Shown piece by piece: positions 51,182 through 58,777 of a stretch of DNA of 64,000 nucleotides. Where the stretch lies: assembly GCA_964590135.1 (NCBI GenBank), contig CAZPVX010000010.1, positions 62,001 to 126,000 on the forward strand, written 5' to 3'. A program made the position numbers and the translations under genes. The stretch's first letter is position 1. The number at the start of each line of letters is the position of its first letter. The notes beneath the pieces are model-generated. The model was given only the letters and a program-made list of their open reading frames with translations, had not been told where the DNA came from and made no database searches. This DNA comes from JBDHWI01 sp964590135 (GTDB taxonomy: Bacteria; Chloroflexota; Anaerolineae; J036; Brachytrichaceae).

Positions 51182-54100
51182 TTACTCCAGATCGCGCTCT
51201 GGATGACCGAGCGTATCGAGGATGAATGTCGCGCTGCCGATCACGCTGAGGCAGATCGCAATTTCAAACAAGAACGATGTGCTGATATCGAAGCCTGTGG
51301 GCAGCGGCAGACCAAGCGCCGCACCAAAGTTGAACGGCGCGAAGAATGTGCCGCCGAGGAACGCCGGCGCGATGCTGCCCAGCATCACCGTCAGGATGCC
51401 GGCGCCGATCAGCAGCGATGGCTTCAGCCAACCCACGCGCCGTTTCACTTCGTCATAGCCAAACACCACATACCACAAGCCAATGGCGAGGCTGACGATG
51501 ACGCCGGCGGTGAAGCCGTCGCCTGGCTGGTCGTGACCAAAGATCACATGCACGCATGCCACCACCAACGCCAGCGGCAGCGCCACGTGCGCCAGCATTT
51601 GCACGAACGATGACGTGCGCAGGCTGCCGATGCCCTTGACGAATTCCGGCAGCGTGTCGTGCAGGTTGCTGTTCGTTTCGAGCGCGTCCTCGGCAAAATC
51701 GTCGCTTTGCCCTTTCGCCTCCAGCTGTGCAGTTTCGCGTCGCTTCATCGCGTGGCGCAAGAGCGTGTAGACGCCGGCGCCGGCCATGCTAAACACAGTG
51801 ATCTCGATCAAGGTGTCGAAGCCGCGAAAGTCAACTACGATTGCGCCGACGATATCGGATGCGCCGGTCAGTGGTTTGCTATTCGCTTCGTAAAACGGCG
51901 TGACGATCGACTCGCGCGGGCGCGACATGAACGCATACAGGCAGATCATCGCCACCACAGCGCCCATCGCCGCCGATAACAGCGCGTCGCGCGGCACGTT
52001 GGTGACCACGCGCGCGCGATTGAATTGCTCGGCTTTCTCGCGTTGCGCGCGCGGCAGCCGCGAGAGCGCCAGCACCAGCACCACTGTCGACAGGACATCG
52101 ACGACCACCTGCACGAGCGCCACATCCGGCGAAGGCTCAAACGCGATGAGCAACGACATTGCCAGCCCCGATGCGCCGAGCGCGAGGATGGCGAACAGGT
52201 CGCGCTTGATGATGACCGTCACGAATGACGCTGCCACGATCAGCAAGAGGCTGAGCGCGCGCAAGCCGTTTTGCAGCGATGCCGCCGGCTCCGCCTCTCG
52301 GGCGAGGTTTGCTGGCGAGAGCACAATTGCCAGCACCTGAGGCAGATCGCCGAACAGCAGCAACAGGCCGAGAATGGTGGCGATCATCACCATCAAATAG
52401 TGCCGCACGCGCCCGACTTGCGTCATTGTCGTCCAGCGCGCCAGCCTGTCGATGCCGGCAAGTGTGGCATCGTAGACGCGATTGATCGAGAGGTTTTCAT
52501 CCATGCGCAACAAAATGCTGCGCACCTTGCTGCGCGAGATGAACAATACGATGCCGAGCGAGATGGCGGTGAGGCTGAGGATGAGCGGCAGGTTGATGCC
52601 GTGAAACAGTTCGAGCGAGACCTTCACCGGCGCGCCGTATGCTGCGCCGGCGGCTTGCGCCAGAAAATCGCTTGTGCCGGTGAAGGGCGCAACGGTGAAA
52701 ACGATTGACAGCGCAGCCAGCACTGCCGGCCCAAACAACATGCCGGCCAGCGCTTCCCGCCCGCGTCTTGCACGGGTGCGGGGAAGGTTCAAAGGATGCT
52801 TGTGCAGATCAACCTCCTCGACGTCTTCTGGATCGTCGATGCCTTCGCCGGTCAGCGGCAGATCCAGATAGAGCTTCGGAAAGCCGGCCCCGGGCTCAGT
52901 GACGAAGGCGTCCAACACCAGGATGGCCGCCTCGGCCAGCATGAATGCACCCATGACCACCACCGCCGCTGGCAACAGTATCGCCCACAGCCCGGGCGCG
53001 GGATGTTCGAGGATGTCAGCAAGCAGGGTCTCTTTTGAAAGGAAACCCAGCAGCGGCGGCAGGCCGGCCGCCGACATGCCGGCGACTGCTGCGATGATGA
53101 AGCTGAGCGGCATGAGCTTCCAGATTTTGCCCAGCCGGCGCAGGTCGCGCGTGCCGGTGCTGAGATCGACGATGCCGGTGATGAGAAACAAGCCGCCCTT
53201 GTATAACGCATGCGCGATTACGCCGATCACCAGCGCCTTGAACGCAGCCGCATTCGATTGCCCGATCAAAAACATCAGCACGCCGAGCTGGCTGATGGTG
53301 GAAAATGCCAGCACGGCTTTCAGGTCGGTTTGTTTCATGCCGATGATTGCGCCGACCAACATGGTGATCACGCCGAAGAGGGTCAGCGTCCAGACCCACA
53401 GCTCGGTGCCGCCAAGCGCGGGAAACAAGCGCGCCATCAGGTAGATGCCAGCTTTCACCATCGTCGCACTGTGCAGGAAGGCCGAGGCCGGCGTTGGCGC
53501 GCTCATCGCATTGGGCAGCCAGATGTGCGCCGGTACTTGCGCGCTCTTGGTGAATGCCCCTAACGCGACCAGGCCAAACATGACTGGATACCATGCGCTC
53601 TCGCGCAACGCATCGCCACTCTTCAAGATAACACCGAAATCTGTCCCGCCGGCGACAGCGCTGACGAAGAGCAGGCCGGCCAGCAGTGCGATGCCGCCGC
53701 CACCCGTGATGAACAGCGCCTTGAATGCGCCTTTGCGCGCCGTTTCGTCTTTGGTCTTGTAGGCGACGAGCAGGAAAGATGTGATGCTCGTGCCTTCCCA
53801 GAACACAAACAGCGTGATGACATCGCCGGCCAGCACCAGGCCGAGCATCGACATCATGAACAGCAGGATGTAGAGGAAAAAGCGGGCGTCCTTGTTCTCG
53901 CTTCTCTCTGCCGGGTTGTCGGGCGTGTTGGTGAAGTAGTAGCCGGCATAGATCACAACCAGCGCGCCGATGCCGGTGACGAGCAGCGCGAATAGCGCGC
54001 TCAACCCATCCAGCCAGAGCGAAATATGGATGTCGAGCGCAGGCAGCCAGACGAAGCTGCTGACGAATTTCTCGCCGGCGATGAGAGCCGGCGCCTGCTG

Positions 54101-54253
54101 CAAGAGCAGGATGAACGTTGCTGCTGGCGCGATGGACAGCAGCCAGCCCATCGCATGTGTCGGGATGCGCCGGCCAGGCGGCGTGAGAGTGAAAATGCCG
54201 GCCAGCGCTGCGCCGGCGACGCACACGATGAAAGGAGCGAAGACAGGAGCCAT
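51182..54253 (-). CDS. mrpA: Fused Mrp Na+/H+ antiporter subunits A and B
   Basis: 1023 residues from ATG 54253 (MAPVFAPFIVCVAG). The N-terminal ~500 residues are NuoL-like: VFWEGTSITSFLLVAYKTKD, KSAQVPAHIWLPNAMSAPTP with ASAFLHSATMVKAGIYLMAR, and GLPPLLGFLSKETLL. Then come MrpA C-terminal and DUF4040-type helices. The last ~150 residues carry a MrpB domain (MLAHVALPLALVVACVHVIF, GHDQPGDGFTAGVIVSLAIG, WLKPSLLIGAGILTVMLG). So A and B are one chain, as in some other bacteria. The operon uses Na+ or H+ exchange for pH and salt balance. No regulator is adjacent. Confidence 0.93.
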   Translation of the reverse strand: MAPVFAPFIVCVAGAALAGIFTLTPPGRRIPTHAMGWLLSIAPAATFILLLQQAPALIAGEKFVSSFVWLPALDIHISLWLDGLSALFALLVTGIGALVVIYAGYYFTNTPDNPAERSENKDARFFLYILLFMMSMLGLVLAGDVITLFVFWEGTSITSFLLVAYKTKDETARKGAFKALFITGGGGIALLAGLLFVSAVAGGTDFGVILKSGDALRESAWYPVMFGLVALGAFTKSAQVPAHIWLPNAMSAPTPASAFLHSATMVKAGIYLMARLFPALGGTELWVWTLTLFGVITMLVGAIIGMKQTDLKAVLAFSTISQLGVLMFLIGQSNAAAFKALVIGVIAHALYKGGLFLITGIVDLSTGTRDLRRLGKIWKLMPLSFIIAAVAGMSAAGLPPLLGFLSKETLLADILEHPAPGLWAILLPAAVVVMGAFMLAEAAILVLDAFVTEPGAGFPKLYLDLPLTGEGIDDPEDVEEVDLHKHPLNLPRTRARRGREALAGMLFGPAVLAALSIVFTVAPFTGTSDFLAQAAGAAYGAPVKVSLELFHGINLPLILSLTAISLGIVLFISRSKVRSILLRMDENLSINRVYDATLAGIDRLARWTTMTQVGRVRHYLMVMIATILGLLLLFGDLPQVLAIVLSPANLAREAEPAASLQNGLRALSLLLIVAASFVTVIIKRDLFAILALGASGLAMSLLIAFEPSPDVALVQVVVDVLSTVVLVLALSRLPRAQREKAEQFNRARVVTNVPRDALLSAAMGAVVAMICLYAFMSRPRESIVTPFYEANSKPLTGASDIVGAIVVDFRGFDTLIEITVFSMAGAGVYTLLRHAMKRRETAQLEAKGQSDDFAEDALETNSNLHDTLPEFVKGIGSLRTSSFVQMLAHVALPLALVVACVHVIFGHDQPGDGFTAGVIVSLAIGLWYVVFGYDEVKRRVGWLKPSLLIGAGILTVMLGSIAPAFLGGTFFAPFNFGAALGLPLPTGFDISTSFLFEIAICLSVIGSATFILDTLGHPERDLE

Positions 54254-54445
54254 GTGTTGAAAAAGACCCTGACAGTCGCGCAAACCGCCAGAGCTTCACG
54301 ACCTCTAGTTTACGTGGGAACTGGCTGCCGGCGCAATGCTGGCCGATGGTTCAATGCGACTTCTGCCCGATGGGATGGCGAAAATACACCGGCGCGTGCA
54401 TACACTCCAATTTGCCGGCGCTTCATGCCGGCGAAAGGAATAGTC

Positions 54446-54943
54446 ATGATCTCCATGAGAAGGTTTGCGCCGGCGGCACTCGTTGGGTTGGCAATCACCG
54501 TGATGTTGGCGGCCTGCTCCACCTCGGCGTCGACCACGCCCGAGCCTGCCCCCGCTGCTGTGCCCACATCGGAACCTACCGTTGACCCGAACGTGCTGGC
54601 ACGCGGCAAGGATGTCTATCAGCGCGCCGGCTGCACTGCCTGCCATGCGGTTGCAGGGGTCGGCACACAGGGCACGGTTGCAACAGAATTGACGAATTTC
54701 GGCACGGTTGCGCTGGAGCGCATCGCCAGTGAGGATTACAAGCAGAACCTGCAAGGGCAGCCGCCGGCGACCACTGCTGCCGAATACATCGAGCAGTCGA
54801 TCGTGCATCCCGACGCCTACACCTATCCCAAGTGTCCGATTGGCCCCTGCCCCAAAGGCACCATGCCGGCGAACTTTCAGCAGGTCATTCGCGACCCGGC
54901 TGACTTGCGGGCGCTTGTTGCCTACTTGAGTGCGCTGAAGTAG
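54446..54943 (+). CDS. Mono-haem cytochrome c lipoprotein
   Basis: 165 residues from ATG 54446, with AAAGGA seven bases upstream. The N-terminal signal ends at the lipobox VMLAACST (Cys24), so the protein is a lipid-anchored cytochrome. After a Pro/Thr/Ala linker is one c-type haem site, CTACH (Cys63-His67), in KDVYQRAGCTACHAVAG; the axial Met is likely in KGTMPANFQ near residue 133. Between them is a Tyr/Pro-rich loop EQSIVHPDAYTYPKCPIGPC with two extra Cys. It would shuttle electrons outside the membrane, perhaps to or from a terminal oxidase or photosynthetic/other complex not in this window. It is divergent from the mrp operon. Confidence 0.88.
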   Translation: MISMRRFAPAALVGLAITVMLAACSTSASTTPEPAPAAVPTSEPTVDPNVLARGKDVYQRAGCTACHAVAGVGTQGTVATELTNFGTVALERIASEDYKQNLQGQPPATTAAEYIEQSIVHPDAYTYPKCPIGPCPKGTMPANFQQVIRDPADLRALVAYLSALK

Positions 54944-55043
54944 CGGACGCGCTGCATGCGATCCACTTCTTCGAGGCCGGCCTGACACCTCGACCGGCTT
55001 TTTGAGTACACTCTGCCCATCTCGAGGCAGAGGTCAGGCTCAT

Positions 55044-56564
55044 ATGGCTGCGCTCACTCCACAATCGCGTGCGCTCTTTCGCCAATACCTCTCGCAGCGT
55101 TTTACGCGCGATGAGTTGGAGGAACTGGCTTTTGATCTGGGTCTGAATCATGAGGAGTTCGACCACGATTCGCTCAGCGAATTCGTGCGTCAACTCATCA
55201 TTCGCTGTGAGAATGATGCGCGGCTGCCAGCATTGATGGCGGCTGCGCTAGCGCGCCGCAGCGACCCGGCCATTCAGGCGGTGCATGATCATCTGGTGAG
55301 CGCGCCTTCGTCAACGCCGGCGATTGATTCAGCATCACGTGAGCCCGGAAAGCCGGCCAGTGCGACATTTTCGCCACGAGTGATCAGTGCGATGGTGGCA
55401 GGCGCCATCGCGCTGCTGGGGGCAGCTATCATTTTTGTGGCATGGCCGCGCGGCAATGCCACGCCGATGGCCCAGGCGACAAGCACGCCACAAATAGCCA
55501 CGACCTCGTTAAGCACGCCATTGCACACGCCTGTGCCAACATTGGCGCCGACAACCACGCCCACGCTGGAAATATCGCCCACTGCAACCGCGCAGTTGGA
55601 TGAGCCGGCCGCGCTTGGCACGCCTGTTGCCTTGCCTGACGCGCGCATCACTGCGGGCAACGCCAAGCAGTTGCGGCTGCTTGCGCGCTGGAATACCGGC
55701 AAAGGCGTCACGCAACTGTCGTGGTCTCCCGACGGCAGCATGATTGCCATCGCCGGATTTGCCAGTGACGGCACATCGGTGCTGGAGTTGCGCAATGCGC
55801 TGGACGGTCAGGTGGTGCGCCGGATGAAACAGGTGAAGCAGCCGGTGCGTAGCTTGGCGTTCAGCCCAGATGGCAAGCACATCATCGCCGGTTTGAACAA
55901 CAAACTGCTTCAGATGTGGCAGGTGAACAATGGCAATCTGGTGCGCTCGTTCACTGGTCATGATGACAATGTCACTGCCGTGGCGTTTAGCCCCGACGGT
56001 GGCACGTTTGCATCGGCGAGCGATGACAAAACTGCGCTTCTGTGGGATGCCTCAACTGGTCAGGTGCTCACTCGAATGATCCTTCACACTGAGCCGGTGG
56101 TGTCGGTGGCATTCAGCCCGGATGGCCGTTACCTGGCAACCGGCAGTCGAGACAACACCGCCAAGTTATGGGATGCGCAGACCGGCGCGCTGATGCTCGA
56201 TCTGGAAGATCATAGCGGTTGGGTATGGGCGCTGGCCTTCAGCCCTGACAGCGACGCGCTGGCAACGGCGACAACGGATGGGCAATCACAGGTGTGGCGC
56301 GTAGGCAATGGCCAGCTTCTGGGCCGGCTCAACCCCGGCCATGATGACGCGACGCTTTCGATTGCTTATAACCCTGCCGGCGACCTGATCGTCACTGGCG
56401 GTAAAGATCGCCGCGTGATCGTGGAGCAGTGGCAAGCGCGCCAGGTGTTGTTTCATGATCAAAGGCATCATGGGTTTGTGGCAAGCGTGGCCTTCAGCCC
56501 CGATGGCAGGTTGCTGGCATCAGGGGGTGAAGGTGGATTGCTGCTGCTGTGGGGTGTGCCGTAA
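55044..56564 (+). CDS. Membrane protein: effector-associated-domain-like N-terminus, TM helix, seven-bladed WD40 propeller
   Basis: 506 residues from ATG 55044. Residues ~5-72 (LFRQYLSQRFTRDELEELAF, then DLGLNHEEFDHD, VRQLIIRCEND, LPALMAAALARR) match by eye the small all-helical effector-associated domains (EAD7-like, death-fold related) that recruit partner proteins in bacterial signalling and conflict systems. A single membrane helix follows at ~112-134 (VISAMVAGAIALLGAAIIFVA), then a Thr/Pro-rich linker, then seven WD40 repeats (each with a SPDG-type turn and a WD/LW strand end), making one full propeller. The EAD should be in the cytoplasm and the propeller outside. The 3' end overlaps the following ABC ATPase gene by 16 bases. 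Confidence 0.83.
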   Translation: MAALTPQSRALFRQYLSQRFTRDELEELAFDLGLNHEEFDHDSLSEFVRQLIIRCENDARLPALMAAALARRSDPAIQAVHDHLVSAPSSTPAIDSASREPGKPASATFSPRVISAMVAGAIALLGAAIIFVAWPRGNATPMAQATSTPQIATTSLSTPLHTPVPTLAPTTTPTLEISPTATAQLDEPAALGTPVALPDARITAGNAKQLRLLARWNTGKGVTQLSWSPDGSMIAIAGFASDGTSVLELRNALDGQVVRRMKQVKQPVRSLAFSPDGKHIIAGLNNKLLQMWQVNNGNLVRSFTGHDDNVTAVAFSPDGGTFASASDDKTALLWDASTGQVLTRMILHTEPVVSVAFSPDGRYLATGSRDNTAKLWDAQTGALMLDLEDHSGWVWALAFSPDSDALATATTDGQSQVWRVGNGQLLGRLNPGHDDATLSIAYNPAGDLIVTGGKDRRVIVEQWQARQVLFHDQRHHGFVASVAFSPDGRLLASGGEGGLLLLWGVP

Positions 56565-57976
56565 GCATCATCCAGGTTCAAGCCCTCACCTATGCATACC
56601 CGCATGTCAAAGCACCGGCGCTGCGTGATATCTCGCTGGCTGTTGGCAAGGGGGAGTTCGTGTTGCTGGCCGGCCCCAGCGGGAGCGGCAAAAGCACGCT
56701 GCTGCGCGCGCTCAATGGCCTGGTGCCGCACTTCACCGGCGGCCGCATCAGCGGCCAAATTCGCGTCGCCGGCCTGGACCCCATTCGCGAGGGGCCGGCG
56801 CGCATGTCACGCGTGGTGGGCATGATGTTTCAGGAGCCGGAGTCGCAATTCGTCGTCGATGTGGTCGAGGATGAGATTGCGTTTGCGATGGAGAACGCCG
56901 GTGTGCCGCGCGACGAGATGCGCCGGCGCATCGATGCGGTATTGCGGCAACTGGAGATCGAGCATCTGCGCCGGCGCACTATAGCCCTGCTCAGCGGCGG
57001 CGAGCAACAGCGCGTCGCCATTGCGTCTGCACTGGTGATGCAGCCGCAGGTGCTGGTGTTGGATGAGCCGACGTCGCAACTGGACGACGACAGCGCGCGC
57101 GAAGTGCTGAATGTCATCGCAAGACTCAACCGCGAGCGTGGCCTGACAATTGTGCTGAGCGAGCATCGCCTGGAGCGCGTGGCGCCATTTGTGGGGCGCA
57201 TGGTGATGATGAGCGAGGGAGCAATCGTCGAGTGCGAGGTTTCATCTGTCCTGCGTCAGTCGAATGGCTCGCCGGCGCAGGATGATTCGGCTGGCTCAGG
57301 GCAGGCTGAGTTGCGCGTCACGAACGTGCACGCCGGCTACGGTGATTGCATGGTGCTGCACGGCGCAAATATGCAGGTGCGCGCCGGCGAGGTGGTTGCG
57401 CTGATGGGCCGCAACGGCGCCGGCAAAAGCACGCTGCTCAAGGCGATCGTCGGGTTGCTTGCTGTGAAGCGCGGTGAGATCGAAGTCGCCGGTCGCAGCA
57501 TCGCCGGTCGCGACACTGCCGATATCTGCCGCGAGGTGGCGTATTTGCCGCAGAACCCCAACGCGCTGCTATTTGCTGATACGGTGGCCGACGAGTTGGC
57601 CATCACCCGCAGAAATCATGGCCTGCCGGCGCTGGCAGCAGCCGAAGCGCGAGCGGCGCTGACAGCGCTGGGCATGGCGCAATATGCCGGCAACTACCCG
57701 CGCGACCTGAGTGTGGGTGAACGACAGCGCGCGGCGCTCGGCGCAGTGACGGCGGCGCAGCCGAAGCTGCTGCTGTTGGATGAGCCGACGCGCGGGTTGG
57801 ATGGTGATTCGAAGGCGAAGCTTGCGTCGGTGTTGCGTGGATTTGTGACACGCGGCGCCGGCGCGCTGCTTGTCACGCACGATCATCACCTGATCGATCT
57901 CTGCGCAGACCGCGCGCTGCTGTTGAGGGACGGCGCTATTTCATCGACGGCATTGGGCGCAAATGATGAACCATGA
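56549..57976 (+). CDS. Fused tandem energy-coupling (EcfA/CbiO-type) ABC ATPase
   Basis: 475 residues from GTG 56549, inside the end of the WD40 gene. Two complete ABC ATPase domains in one chain. First: Walker A AGPSGSGKST (residues 41-50), Q-loop FQEPESQFVVDVVEDEIAF as in EcfA, signature LLSGGEQQRVAIA, Walker B VLVLDEPTSQLD. Second: GRNGAGKST (~residue 287), LPQNPNALLFADTVADELA, LSVGERQRAALGA and LLLLDEPTRGLDGD. This is the arrangement of EcfA1-EcfA2 of ECF vitamin/metal transporters fused together. No EcfT or substrate-binding S component is seen anywhere in the window, so partners are elsewhere or the ATPase works with something else. Confidence 0.9.
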   Translation: MGCAVSIIQVQALTYAYPHVKAPALRDISLAVGKGEFVLLAGPSGSGKSTLLRALNGLVPHFTGGRISGQIRVAGLDPIREGPARMSRVVGMMFQEPESQFVVDVVEDEIAFAMENAGVPRDEMRRRIDAVLRQLEIEHLRRRTIALLSGGEQQRVAIASALVMQPQVLVLDEPTSQLDDDSAREVLNVIARLNRERGLTIVLSEHRLERVAPFVGRMVMMSEGAIVECEVSSVLRQSNGSPAQDDSAGSGQAELRVTNVHAGYGDCMVLHGANMQVRAGEVVALMGRNGAGKSTLLKAIVGLLAVKRGEIEVAGRSIAGRDTADICREVAYLPQNPNALLFADTVADELAITRRNHGLPALAAAEARAALTALGMAQYAGNYPRDLSVGERQRAALGAVTAAQPKLLLLDEPTRGLDGDSKAKLASVLRGFVTRGAGALLVTHDHHLIDLCADRALLLRDGAISSTALGANDEP

Positions 57977-58734
57977 ATTCAACGCAACGTTTTTCATCCC
58001 GCGTAGAGAATTACGTGAAATACCGGCCTGCGTATCCGCCGGCCATCATCCCGTTTCTCGCAAGCGAATGCGGCTTGACGCCGCAAGATGTGGTTGCCGA
58101 TATCGGCAGCGGCACCGGCCTGTTGACCAGGCTTTTTCTGGACAACGGCAACCGCGTGATCGGTGTGGAGCCGAACCGCGAGATGCGCGAAGCTGGCGAG
58201 CGCTTCCTTGCGGCCTATCCACATTTCGTCAGCCTGAATGGCACAGCCGAGGCGACGACGCTGCCAGATGCAAGCGTGGATGCGATCATCGCCGGCCAGG
58301 CTTTTCACTGGTTCGATGGCCAGCAGGCGCGCCGTGAGTTCTTGCGCATTTTGAAGCCGGCGGGGTGGGTGGCGCTGATCTGGAATGCGCGCCGCGTGGA
58401 CGGTTCACCCTTTCAGCGCGAATATGACCAGATGTTGCGCGCCTACTCCGAGGAATATGCGCGCGCCAATCATCAGGACACCGTGACCGGCGCGGTGATC
58501 GAAACGTTCTTTGGCCGGCGTGTTGGTCAAGCGCGCTTCAACAATGCACAGCAGTTCGACTTCGACGGTTTGCTGGGCCGGCTGATGTCCTCATCGTATG
58601 CCCCGGAAGCCGGCCATCCCAACCATGCGCCGATGGTGAAGGCGCTGCGCGATCTGTTCGATGCACATCAGCAGGCTGGTCGCGTGACCTTTGAGTACGA
58701 CACGGAGATGCACTACGCACAGTTGAGCGGGTGA
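57973..58734 (+). CDS. Class I SAM-dependent methyltransferase
   Basis: 253 residues. The ATG overlaps the ATPase gene's stop by four bases (ATGA), so the two are translationally coupled. Motif I reads VVADIGSGTGLLTRL, motif II VIGVEPNREMREAG with the ribose-binding Glu, then AEATTLPDASVDAIIAGQAF, HWFD, and LRILKPAGWVALIWNAR. It resembles Methyltransf_11/25 enzymes that act on small molecules; the substrate cannot be inferred. Its place after an EAD-WD40 protein and a dual ABC ATPase is unusual. The Clp gene follows after 43 bases. Confidence 0.87.
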   Translation: MNSTQRFSSRVENYVKYRPAYPPAIIPFLASECGLTPQDVVADIGSGTGLLTRLFLDNGNRVIGVEPNREMREAGERFLAAYPHFVSLNGTAEATTLPDASVDAIIAGQAFHWFDGQQARREFLRILKPAGWVALIWNARRVDGSPFQREYDQMLRAYSEEYARANHQDTVTGAVIETFFGRRVGQARFNNAQQFDFDGLLGRLMSSSYAPEAGHPNHAPMVKALRDLFDAHQQAGRVTFEYDTEMHYAQLSG

Positions 58735-58777
58735 TGAGCGATTCTGCCGGCGCAAACCGGCGATAATTCCGCCATCA

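Noticed and set aside
56549..57976. Dual ABC ATPase as an ABC-F ribosome-protection protein
   Set aside because: It lacks the inter-domain linker of ABC-F proteins and has EcfA-type Q-loop wording (EPESQFV...EDEIAF).
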